From Alnus glutinosa (taxonomy: Eukaryota; Streptophyta; Magnoliopsida; Fagales; Betulaceae): DNA of 64,000 nucleotides. The stretch spans positions 3,601,001 to 3,665,000 of the forward strand of contig NC_084894.1 in assembly GCF_958979055.1 (NCBI RefSeq), written 5' to 3'. The position numbers and the translations under genes were made by a program. Under the pieces are notes generated by a model. The model did no database searches. It saw only the letters and a program-made list of their open reading frames with translations, and was not told the DNA's origin. Below are positions 45,100 to 56,400 of the stretch, piece by piece (the first letter of the stretch is position 1; every line of letters starts with the position of its first letter).

Positions 45100-47804
45100 T
45101 CACCTTTTGAAACTCTGAGCTTGACAAAAATTTGTCCAGTTAAAATGACCAAATTGTATGCCACTGAGAGGCAAGGGGGCTGGCCCGGATTGACTCAGAT
45201 GTTGCAGCTCAGATGAACCAACATCTTCATTAGGTTCAGAGGAGACAACAGGCACACTGGTGGGATGCTGCTCCTCACTACCACCAGCTGACTACAATAC
45301 AGGAATTGTGTATTATATACAAGACAACGTTTGCTACAATGAAAAGAAACAGAGCTAAACCAGTAATACAAACCTCAGAATCCTTGGCCTTCCTGTGATC
45401 CTTTTTCTTCTTTTTATCCTTTGATTTGCCCAGTCCCTGTCTTCCTCCTTGGTTAGCGTTCTTCTTGGCATCAAGAGCAAGCTCTGCTAACAAAGCTTCT
45501 GCTACAGCATTAGACTTCTCTGCAGCATCTTCGTTGACCAGGTCCTCCAGGTGTGCCTAGAAACGAAAGACTTATCCCATAAACATCAAAGCAGTAGCCA
45601 ACAAAAAGGTAAGAACATTCAAGAACCCAGCCCAGTGAAAGCCAATACAAACCTTCATGAATGATTTCAACTGGGGCACCAGAGCGAACCGGTAGTCTAA
45701 CGTAGATACCATCCCGGCTTGCAGCCCTGTCTGCCGCATGGCAGCAAGAGTCGACATGATTATAGCATCAAGTTGGCAAAGCTGCAAAACTTGACATTTT
45801 GAGACCATAAAGAAACACATGAAATCTCACGAATAATTTGGAACAATTCACATGTTCATAAATATTTCACGAAAGGATCAAGGAAAGACAAAAATGACTT
45901 GACAATGACTTCCCATCTAAAATTGGGATGCCCACCTCTCGAGCCAGGCGATCTTTCTGCTTCAGAATTACCATTTGAATTTCACTCTGTGATTGTGATT
46001 CCTTCATAATACTCCATATGATATCCAACTCACAGCTACTACTACTACCCGTCTCAGCATCACCCTCAGCCTCGAGCTCTTTCCACCGTTTGAAGAAGAG
46101 GGACACATAACCTTGTGGATGGTACCCTGAAATTTGTTCCCTTTTCCAATTTTCTTCAACACATATGCTATCAACATTCGCCAATGGTTTCTGATATCTT
46201 AAATACTCGCATTTTCTTTCACCTATTCTTTGCAAACGGAGAGATTCAGCTTCAATGATGTTGTAGAATTCCATTCCTTGACATTTGCAAGCTTCTGTCA
46301 GACTTGTCCATGCTTTTATTTGCTCCACAATTGTAGGACCTTCTGTCCATAGCCAATAAACCAAAGCATCACTATCAGCATCGCAATCTTCATCAGTAGT
46401 ACTTGAAGTTACCACCGCAACTCCAATGTCCGGCTCAACAGTCTCTCCTCGCAACAACCGGTCATCGAAAAGGAGAGCTGAGAAGTCGCTGCTGAAAACA
46501 ACCCTTTCTCGAGCGTTGTCCCAAAACCACTGATTGCCTCTAACGTCATCCTCCGACAAGAGCACACCGAGACAACCCAATGCGCAAACACTGGCCAGAT
46601 CTTCCAAGAACTCAAGAACATGATTGAGCCCCGGAACTTCCAAAAAGCGTATCAAATGGAGCGTGTGGTGAAGCCAAAGATCCGTAATCACCGGTTTAGG
46701 AATATGATTTTGCAGCAATTCGATTATCAAGTACTGCAGCCAATTGAGATGGCTCCAAGCAAGACATTTGTTACTCGTAAACAATTGCAGTTTCTTACGA
46801 ATTCTCTCAATGATTTCTGCCCTCTCAATGTCGTCAACATAAGGCCAATCTGCAGCAGCGGACCGGCGCTCCATGATCTCGGCCGCGCAAATCGATTCCA
46901 CGGGCTTCCAAACGCCGTTTTCGATCATGTTAACGGCCCATTCGGGAGGTTCATCCGGCGAATGTGACAGAAAACCCGACGATAGAGTAGCTAAATGATC
47001 CCAAAGATGGTCGTCGGAATCTGATTCAGAAACCCTCTCTCCGCAGCGACAGCATACCCAAAACTTCCACGTCTTCTTCGCCTTAGCGTAATCTATTGCT
47101 TGCGTCAAAACCTCCATCGCCATTCGCAACTTATTCTTATCCAAATACGCTTTGAGGTCTTCGATTCCGATTCTCAACAACTCCCTCTTGCTTTCCACAC
47201 TCATGCCGTCGTTCCAGAAGGCCCTGACTCGACTGATCGTAGCGACATCGTTCGACTCGACTTTCTTGTGCTTCTTGATCTTGAACCGATCGTCCGGCGA
47301 GGGCGATTTGAAATCCAGCGGCTTCCGCCCTGGGATCCTCTTCTTTCTCTGTAGCGTAGCCTCGAACTCGGCCTTTACCTCCGCCAGGGAATTATCCTCT
47401 AAGAGCCGTTTCCACTTGTCCCTCCTGTTCCCACCTCCAAGAACGATGATCTGCCTCTTGGATTTCTCTATCATCTCCAGGACTTCCTTCCTCAACCCCT
47501 CGATCCGCCAGGCCGGGACCGAGTCTTCGTCCCCTGGGTCCGTCCGGTTCTCGATTAGCAACGCGCGCTCGCCTTCTTGGACCACAGTGTCGTACGAACC
47601 GGCGTCGTTTCCGGCCAGTTCGAAGAGCAAGATGGCCTCCATGAGTTTCCATGATTCAGAGGGGCCTCCACCAGGAAGAGATTCGAGGTTACCATCTAAT
47701 TCTTGGTCGATGAATGTGAGAGGAGAAGCATCAGACGGTGGGGGATTGGTGGAGGGAGAGGGTACAGCGGATGGTGAAGCAGAGGAGGATTTGTTGGGGT
47801 CCAT
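45100..47804 (-). CDS. DUF627/DUF629 protein, paralogue B, 4 exons, 790 aa
   Basis: Tandem paralogue keeping all three introns. Exons: 45936-47804, 45653-45781, 45374-45556, 45100-45291. All are GT/AG and phase 0 (2,373 nt). DUF629 is well preserved: RVRAFWNDGMSVESKRELLR, zinc-finger-like FWVCCRCGE...HLWDHL, and QISGYHPQGYVSLFFKRW. The N-terminus lacks 60 residues present in C, from SRHPEIMH to SLFHAIL. The text jumps from WKLMEAIL to LFELAGNDAG, removing most of the DUF627 TPR-like part. The end is Lys-rich (GKSKDKKKKKDHRKAKDSE), a possible nuclear-localisation signal, then an acidic/Ser-rich tail and FNWTNFCQAQSFKR. No UCH domain. Frame clean, so probably still expressed, but the N-terminal domain is unlikely to fold normally. 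Confidence 0.82.
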
Positions 47805-49862
47805 GTTATTATTATTGGAGGGAAATGGAAAGACTTCGATTTTTAAAAGAATGGCTGGGTGGTGGGGTTAATTAGGTAATTTAATAATGAACCGGATTCT
47901 AGTTTCAGCGGTTACCAATTCCACCGAGTGATTGGATTTCTTTCGCGGGTTTTCCTTTATTTATTTATTATTGATTAATTATATTTTATTTCCTTTTGTT
48001 TTTTTTTTTTTCGATCTTCTTGATTTCTTTTATTGCTGGGGAATAGTAGAGAATTTTTTATTTTTTTTATTGCTTAAAAGATAAATAAATTAACTTAGCA
48101 TCAATATTCATTTACAATTTTTTTTTTTTTTTTTCAAGTGTTGGCAGTTTGTTTCAATTGCATTTTTAATTGAAAGATGGATGGTATGGATGGTATGGTC
48201 ACGGGTATATGTATATATATATATATATGGCTTGTTTCATCATATTTTATTGCTGGACAACATTCATTTGATCAGTAAAAGAGTAAGCTAAAATGTTCAT
48301 TATCAATTTTTATAAAGCTGGTTTTTTATGCCACTCAAATATTCTAAGAAACGAATAAAATTGTGAACTAGTAGGAAAAAAAAAAAAAAAAGTAGAAAAA
48401 GGGTTTGTCAATATGATGTCCATGTGTCATTATTGAACTTAAATATATTGTTTAAAATATCTACTGACATGTTCTTTTCTTGTTAAATAACATTAAGATC
48501 TCGTTTGGTTCGCAGAATAGGTATTCCATTAAAAAAAATGAATAGTTATTAGTGGGAATGAGAAAGAGTGGAATAAAATAATTATTTCAATTCCTTAGTT
48601 TGGTGACAACACGTATACCACTCAAAATTACTAAAAAAATCTCATATAATTTCTTATTTTTTTTTTATAAAAAAAAACTCAAATCTGAAAAATAAAAAAA
48701 AATAAAAAAAAAAGAGAAGAAGAAGAAAATATTGGACCTTAGATCTGTGGGTGGCCGACCACCCATAGATCTGATATAAATTCTTTGTTTTTTGGTTTTT
48801 TTTTTTTTAAAAATTTAGTTTGGAAAAATTAAAGAAAAATATGGTCCTTTTTTTATTTTTATTTTTTTTGAAAAGATTGTCTATTCCCTCAGGAATAGCT
48901 ATTCTTCTAAAAAATGAGAAGAATAATTATTCCTCTTCGTAAGGGAATAGTTATTCCCATGAAGGAATAGGTTCCTACTAAATAAAAGAATAGTTATTCC
49001 AATGGAATTGTCATTCCATTCCAATGACTTATTCCACGAATCAAACAAGGCCTAAGAAATAAGGAAAAACAGGAGTCATAAGGTTGTGGGTGGTCCAACT
49101 ATTTATTCTTACATTTTGACATGGAGTGATTAGCCGAGAAATGCAGAAGTAGCAGATCAGATAGGTTTGAAATTAAAAAATAAAAATAATTGAAAGAAGG
49201 ATAAATTAAATTGACAATTTTTAATGTTTATAGGTATGATCGTAAAAGTGATGAAAGATTAGAGGTGGTAAGTAAAGTTTGCCCAAATTTAAATCTATAC
49301 AAAATGCAAATTTAATTATTTAATTAATATTTTTAACATTCTTTCTCATTTGTGGGGACCATACAACAATTGGACTATTTAAGTAATGAGTAATACTATT
49401 TAATAAACTGGACCGTCATACTATTAGAATGACGTGACTGTAAACTAATTACTGATTTTTACTGTTATATCATCATAGTTATATGCAAGTTGTATAATGG
49501 TCTATTAAATACCATTTCTGTTAATTGAATTGAGATAAATTGTAAAGTCAAAGTTCAAACTCATAACATTTTATTTAATTCGATGTGATAAATTTATTCA
49601 TTCAATTTCATTGCAACCCAACAGTTACATGCAGCGGCATTTTCACAATTAGGGAATTATGGTTCTAATCTTCCATGGGGGCACCTTTCTTATGCACAGC
49701 AGTGACAAGATGGAACAATATCCAAGTAAAATGGGTTCAGAATCCAGATCAGAACTGTCATATTTGAGTAGTATGTATGTTTTTTTTTTCCTAGTCAAAC
49801 AATGTATGTTTGCAAATGAGAAGTATGAAACAACAACTATGTGTGCTTCAGAGTCTTGTTAT
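47805..49862. other. Spacer between genes B and C with a MITE
   Basis: The first 100 bp share TAGGTAATTTAATAATGAACCGG with the 5' flank of gene A (and partly C), evidence that the promoter-proximal sequence was duplicated with the genes. A MITE at 48492-49052 and AT-rich DNA fill the rest. No gene recognised. Confidence 0.5.
48492..49052. mobile_element. MITE with nested palindrome
   Basis: Ends TCTCGTTTGGTTCGCAGAATA (written to 20: TCTCGTTTGGTTCGCAGAAT) and the near-inverse TATTCCACGAATCAAACAAG form imperfect terminal inverted repeats. Many GGAATA/TATTCC words occur inside. A near-perfect palindrome lies at about 48739-48770 (AGATCTGTGGGTGG, CCGA, CCACCCATAGATCT). No transposase. Superfamily unclear (hAT or Harbinger-like). 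Confidence 0.55.
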
Positions 49863-52551
49863 TCAAATTAACCTTTTGGGATTATGAGCTTGACAATAAT
49901 CAGTCCAGTTAACTTTACCAAATTGTATGCGGCTCAGAGGCAAGAGGGAGGATGCTGTCTCTGAACCAACATCTTCATCAGCTTCAGAGGAGACAACTGC
50001 AGGCACACTACTGGTGGGATGCTGTCTGTGATCCTTTTTCTTCTTTTTATCCTTTGATTTTCTCGGTCCTAATTGTCTTCCTCCTTTGTCAGTGTTCTTC
50101 TCGGCATCAAGAGCAAGCTCTGCTAACAGAGCTTCTGTTGCAGCATTAGACTTCTCTGCAGCATCTTTGTTGACCAGGTCCTCCAGGTGTGCCTAGAAAC
50201 CAAAGAACATTTATCCCATAAGCATCAAAGCAGTAGCCAACAAAAAGGTAAGAACATTCAAGAACCCAGCCCAGAGAGGCCAATACAAACCTTCATGAAT
50301 GACTTCAACTGGGGCACCATAACGAACCGGTAGTCAAACAAACATACCATCCCAGCTTGCAGCCCCGTCTGCCGGATGGCGGCGACAGTCGACAGGATTA
50401 TAGCATCAAGTAGGAGAAGCTGCAACACTTGACGTAGTGAGACCAAAAACAAGCATTTCAAATGTTCGGTTTGAAAACGTGATTTAAAAAAAAAAACAAT
50501 TAATTTACCTCTCGATCCAGGCGAGTTTTCTGCCTCTTGATTGCCATTTGAATTTCACTCTCTGCTTCTGGTTCCTTGATAATACTCCATATGATATCCA
50601 ACTCAGCATCATCATCATCCTCAGTCTCGAGCTCTTTCCACCGTTTGAACAAGAGGGATACATAACCTTGTGGATGGTACCCTGAAATTTGTTCCCTTTT
50701 CCTATCTTCATCGACACATACGCTCTCAACATTGTACATTGGTTTATTATATCTCAAATACTCGCCTTTTCTTTCACACATTCTGTGCAAACGGCGAGAT
50801 TCATCTTCAACGATCTCGTAGAAAATCATTCCTCGACTTTTGCTGCCTTCTCTCAGACTTGTCCATGCCTTTATTTGCTCCCCAATTGTCGGACGTTCCG
50901 TCCATAGCCAATCAACCAAAGCATCACTGTCACAATCAGCATCACAATCTTCGGCAACAGTCGAAGTTACCACTGCATTTCCAATTTCGGCCACAACAGT
51001 CTCTCCTCGCAACAACCGGTCATCGAAAAGGAGAGCTGAGAAGTCGCTGCTGAAAACAACCCTTTCTCGAGCGTTGTCCCAAAACCACTGATTGCCTCTA
51101 ACGTCTTCCTCCGACTTGACCTCACCAAGACAACGCAAAGCGCAACCATTTGCCAGATCTTCCAAGAACCCAAGAACACGATTGAGCCCCGGAACTTCCA
51201 AAAAGCGTATCAAGTGGAGCGTGTGGTGAGACCAAAGATCCGCAATCTTCGGTTTAGGAATATGATTTTGCAGCAATTCGATTATCAAGTACTGCAGCCA
51301 ATGGAGATGGCTACAAGCAAGACATCTGTTGCTTTTAAACAATTGCAGTTTCATACGAATTCTCTCGATGATTTCTTCCCGCTCACTGTCGTCAATATAT
51401 GGCCAATCTGCAGCAGCGGACTGGCGTTCCATGATCTCGGCGGCGCAATTCAATTCCACGGGCTTCCAAACGCCGTTTTCGACCATGTTAACGGCCCATT
51501 CGGGGGCTTCATCCGGAAAAAGCGATCGAAAACTCTCCGATAGAGCACCTAAATGATCCCAAAGATGCTTGTCGGTATCTGAATCAAAAACCCTCTGTCC
51601 GCAGTAATAGCACGCCCAAAAACTCCATAACTTCTCCGCCTTAGCGTAATCTATTGCTTCCGTCAAAACCTCCTTTGCCATTCGCAACTTATTCTTATCC
51701 AAATACGCTTTGAGGTCTTCGATTCCGATTCTCAACAACTCCCTCTTGTTTTCCACACTCATCTTGTCGTTCCAGAAGGCCCTGACTCGACTGATCGTTG
51801 CGACGTTGTTCGACTCGACTTTCTTGTGCTTCTTGATCTTCCTTTTCTCTCCGACCCGATCGTCCAGCGAGGGAGACGCGAAATCCAGTGGCGCCCTCCG
51901 CCCTGGGATCTTCATCTTTCTCCGTAGCGTAGCCTCGAACTCGGCCTTTACCTCCGCCAGGGAATTATCCTCTAAGAGCCGTTTCCACTTGTCCCTCCTG
52001 TTCCCACCTCCAAGAATGATGATCTGCCTCTTGGATTTATCTATCAGCTCCGCGAGAACCTTCCTCATCTTCTCGAGCCGCGAAGCCGGGACCGGGACTT
52101 CGTACCCTGGGTCCGTCGGGTTCTCGATCAGCAACGCCCGCTCGCCTTCTTGGACCACGGCGTCGTACGAACCGGCGCCGTTTCGGGCCAGTTCGAAGAG
52201 CAAGATGGCGTGGAAGAGAGAGAAGGAGATGGAGTTCGGGGACAGCGCTAGCGCTTGGCGTGAGGACTCGACGGCGTCGTTGAGGCGTTCGAATCTGCGG
52301 GTGGTAGAGTCGCGGATTAGCAACGCAGTTTTGTATTGAAGGAGGCTTCGGCTGCCATGCATAATCTCCGGGTGGCGGGAAAGGATGGCCTCCATGAGTT
52401 CCCATGATTCAGGGGGGCCTACACCAGGAAGAAGAGACGCGAGGGCACGATCGAATTCTTGGGCGTTGGATATGGATAGAGACCCATCTGACGGTGGGGG
52501 ATCGGTTGAGGGAGAGGGCCCAGGGGTTGGCGAAGCAGAGAAGTGGTCCAT
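49863..52551 (-). CDS. DUF627/DUF629 protein, paralogue C, 3 exons, 833 aa
   Basis: The longest of the three. Exons: 50509-52551, 50291-50419, 49863-50192, all phase 0 (2,502 nt), GT/AG. Intact DUF627 part: ESWELMEAILSRHPEIMHGS and SSRQALALSPNSISFSLFHA at about 50-110. DUF629 follows with RVRAFWNDKMSVENKRELLR, zinc-finger-like FWACYYCGQ...HLWDHL at about 285-312, and QISGYHPQGYVSLLFKRW. The third exon fuses what are exons 3 and 4 in gene B. Lys-rich RKSKDKKKKKDHR runs directly into QHPTSSVPAVVSSEADEDVG, because the donor, intron and acceptor are deleted in frame. It ends QFGKVNWTDYCQAHNPKRLI. No UCH catalytic domain follows. Partner or substrate unknown. Confidence 0.82.
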
Positions 52552-52701
52552 TTTCTTGGAGGGAAATGGAGAGAGGCCGGGCTTCGATTTTAATTAGATT
52601 TAAAAAGAATGGGTAGGGCGGTGGAGTTAAATAGGTCATTTAGTAATTAACGGATTCTGGTTTCCGTTAGTTTTTCATTCGCCCATTTTTCTTTCTTATT
52701 T

Positions 52702-53143
52702 GGGTTAAATACCAGCTTACCTGAATTTTCAGCTCTTTTTTTAAAAAAAATTTAGTTTCTAAATTTTTATTTATTGTATAGGTGGTACCTAAGTTTAAGG
52801 ATAAAAACCACTTTGGTACTAGATTAAACCAAAGTGCACTAAGGTTGACACGTGGCCTTAGATAAAACCACGTGGTGGCCAAGGAGCCACCCCTCTTTTT
52901 TCTTTCTTTTTTTCAATTTTTTTTAAAAGATTTTATTATTTTTAAGTAATTTTTAGAGATTTTTAATTTTTTTATCTAGTGTCACGACATGTGGCATATT
53001 ATTAATATTTGGACGGAAAAAGTAACAGAAGTATTAAAGTAGTTTTTATCCTTAAACTTAAGTATTATCTATGAAACAAATGAAAATCCAGGTACTAAAT
53101 ATAAAAAAGCTGAAAATTCATATACCAATAAGGTATTTAATCC
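52702..53143. mobile_element. MULE-like MITE, 442 bp
   Basis: Long imperfect terminal inverted repeats of about 120 bp. The left arm has GGGTTAAATACC, TGAATTTTCAGCT and AAGTTTAAGGATAAAAACCA. The right arm is its complement, ending ATTTAATCC at 53143. Candidate 9-bp target-site duplication is TTCTTATTT (52693-52701) against TTCTTTTTT (53144-53152), 8 of 9. No coding. It lies between gene C and the ABCG cluster. Confidence 0.65.
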
Positions 53144-53400
53144 TTCTTTTTTTCGTTAATTTCTTTATTGAGTACTAGTTTTTTTTTTTTTTTTTTTGGT
53201 TATGGTCACAGGTTTTCTTCCGTATGGATGCATGAGTTAACATTCATCTATAAATATATTGTGCAAAATAAGATTAATCTTAAACAGAAATATATATTAA
53301 TCCATGAAGTTTCATCTCTGTTGAGTGATATTAGACCGCTGCAATGTGCAGTACTCATCCTGTTCACCATCTTGTTGAAGAGGGTGATCAGTTGCTGCTT

Positions 53401-56400
53401 CTAAGTTATCGGGGAGTCGAGACCCTCTTGGGAAGACAGCGAATGGTGATGTTGATGATGCCTCTTGGAAGGGAAAGGTGGTGTTTTCCTGAAAGAAGGC
53501 CTCTTGCTGAGATGCTGTAGAGTTCGCTTGGTGTAGAGTGTTCTGAAACAGGGTGATGCTCTCTCCTTCAACTTGAGGATGGCAAAGAAGAAAAGTCTAA
53601 AAGATATGAGAATGGCCACAACAGCACCCAAGTCCCACCACTTGGAATGATCCAGTTCAACACCCAGCATGCTGGTGAGGATAACCTCCCCTTTTATCTT
53701 TGGGCCTCCAGGTACAAAAGAATCAAACTCAAGGCCAATCATATCATTCTTGTATGCTCCCTGCATTTTTCATTGACATTGTTAATGCTTTCATGTGATC
53801 ATCCTCGTGTTATTGAGTTCTGGATTTACCTGTATTGCCCAAGCGCCGTAATTGATGTAAGAAATTGGATATCGCCAGAAAAGCTTGGGAAGATCAGGCA
53901 GCAACCGGAAGAACCCGGCCGTCATCATCATAACTCCCTACATACAAAATTTTATGAATGATGATAAAGACAATGATTTAGTATGGATGATGAAGTTTTG
54001 TTTTCTTACTAAATATCCGGCTCCAACTATGATCCCCATCAAGAAGTTAGGTACAAGAGAAGCTATAATCATCATGGAGCTCTCTACCACTGCGATGGAG
54101 CTGATAAGATCGAGGCAGAAATACACAAAATTTGAAAATTCAGGCCGGAATTTCACCATGTAGTAAGTTATAGTTCCGGTAGCAATCGACATCAGAGCCA
54201 AGAATGGGAAAGAAGAGAGGAAATTGGACAGAATGTACACAGCAATCCCATAATGCCCATTGAGCCTTTCTCTGTGGAAAACCTGTCTAAGAAAAACTAA
54301 TCATCAGACACAAGCTGGTCTATCATGTTAGTCTAACCAAACTATGGTTAAAATGAGTTTTCTCTTATCCTTGAAATATATATTAATGCACCTTCATTTC
54401 TTCTATGAAGGATGGGAAGCCTACAATGGACATGAATGTCATGTAGCCGGCGACGAATCCACCACAAGCTCCACGTGCCAAGATTGAGGTATAACTTGTT
54501 CCAACATCAAAGAAGATGGTACCGACACAGATAGATAAGGCTATATAGATTATGATCCTTAACCAGTAATACCCTACATCTCTAGACATGTTCACAAAAG
54601 ACCTGTGTGTCAAAGTTGAGAGTTGCTTCCACCAATTGGCTTGGCTCCCTCCTTTTCTCTCAATTGAAAGTCCTTCCTGCAGCATAAGTACTTGTTGATT
54701 ATCTGTTCAGAAGTAGCAAAAGTTGTGCACACTTCTTTAACTTTAATTTGGCTTAGAATTTTGGTGATCAACACATCTCATAAATTGTCAATGTCCCTTA
54801 AAAATTAATAACCTTTGCTAAAATATGCTTTTGAGAAAATGTATTTTATGGATACACTATACCCAGCTGCCAACCATACCCCCATCAACCCTTGCATCAA
54901 GTACAAACATTTTTCTCTTCATTAACTCACCTTTAAGATGGAAAATGGTAACGAATGTTAATAGCAAAAGAAAGTAGAAGAAAAGGACTACTGATCATTT
55001 AAACAAACAACAGTGGAATATAAAATGCTTACAATAGTTGAGATTTCTTGAATCCTTGTTCTTGCCCTTGTTGCATACTCTGAGCACCTGTATTTCTCAA
55101 CAAGCTTTGCTTTGATCTCCACTGCTGCCAAGTTAATCAAAGGATCTGATGATTCTTGGATTTCCTGTAATTAAAGGAAGAGGAAATTTTAGTGACCATA
55201 AGTTTAATTAAAGACAGGATGCATGCCAAAATTTCAAGTTACAAGATGCATCAAGTTTGAAGGACATATGATGGTAAAAGGTTTTGGTCAGAACTAGGTC
55301 TCAAATGTTGTCTGGTTGATGATGTTGAAATAAGTGGTAAAACTATGCTCTTAAAGCATATTAGCAAGCTTTTCTCATGCAGACATGATTAACAAAAATG
55401 TGATACCAAGCAGCATTTGAGATCTTGTGATGTTACTTTTAAGAGAAAGAGCATATAATTAAAGCAGCAAACGAGCATCACTTGAGAGTGAAAAATACTA
55501 TGACAGTAGAAGTGGTACTGCATTCGTACACATATTCTGCGAGATTCCAGCAAAGACATCGTCACTACGTCGAAGTCTGAATTTATACAACGGAGAAAGT
55601 GATCGGAGGGATTTCTTCGACTTGGACATGGAAATCCCGATTTAGCAAAGAACTGCAACATTAATATATGAAGTTTTAACTTTCAGTTTAGTTTTTAGGA
55701 TTAAGTTTTAACATAACAAAAGTATTGATAAATAGAGAAAAACCATAAGGCATGTTCACAGGAAAATATGAGTAATTGCTAATTGTGATAGGTTGTACCT
55801 CAATGGCCAACTTTGCTGCTCCAAAATATACTATTTGACCACCAGAAAGTAGACAAAGATCATCAAAGAGTGCAAACACCTCACTACTTGGCTGATGGAT
55901 AGAAGAGATAACTGTTCTGCCATCATGAGCAATATTTCTAAGAGTTTGAACAACAAAGAATGCTGAGGCACTGTCAAGGCCACTTGTAGGTTCATCAAGA
56001 AACAAGAGGTAGGGCCTTGTGAGGATTTCAAGTGCAATGCTTAGTCTCTTCTTCTCCCCTCCACTTATACCTCTCAAATGCCAGTTTCCAATCAGCCGAT
56101 CTGCGCAATCTTGGAGACCCATTTCTATAATAGTTCCCTCTACAATGCCATTGATCTCTTGTTTGGTCATGGTAGTTGGAAGCCTCAGATGGGCTGAGTA
56201 AGTTAAGGTTTCTCTTACTGTTAATGTTCCCAACAATTTATCTTCTTGGGTCATATAAGCCTAAAATTTTCAAAAAAAAAAAAAAGAAGTAGAAAAATAA
56301 TTTGAACAGAAGTTGGTCAAAGAAGTAGGCCTTATATGGTTGTACATGAAGAAATTGGAACAATTTTTCAGTGTATCATATATGTAAATAAATAACTTAC

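Noticed and set aside
47152..47871. 239-codon plus-strand frame opposite DUF627/DUF629 gene B (and a similar 209-codon frame opposite C)
   Set aside because: Conserved only because the coding strand is conserved; composition is Ser/Leu-rich with no domain, and it runs antisense to DUF629 motifs.
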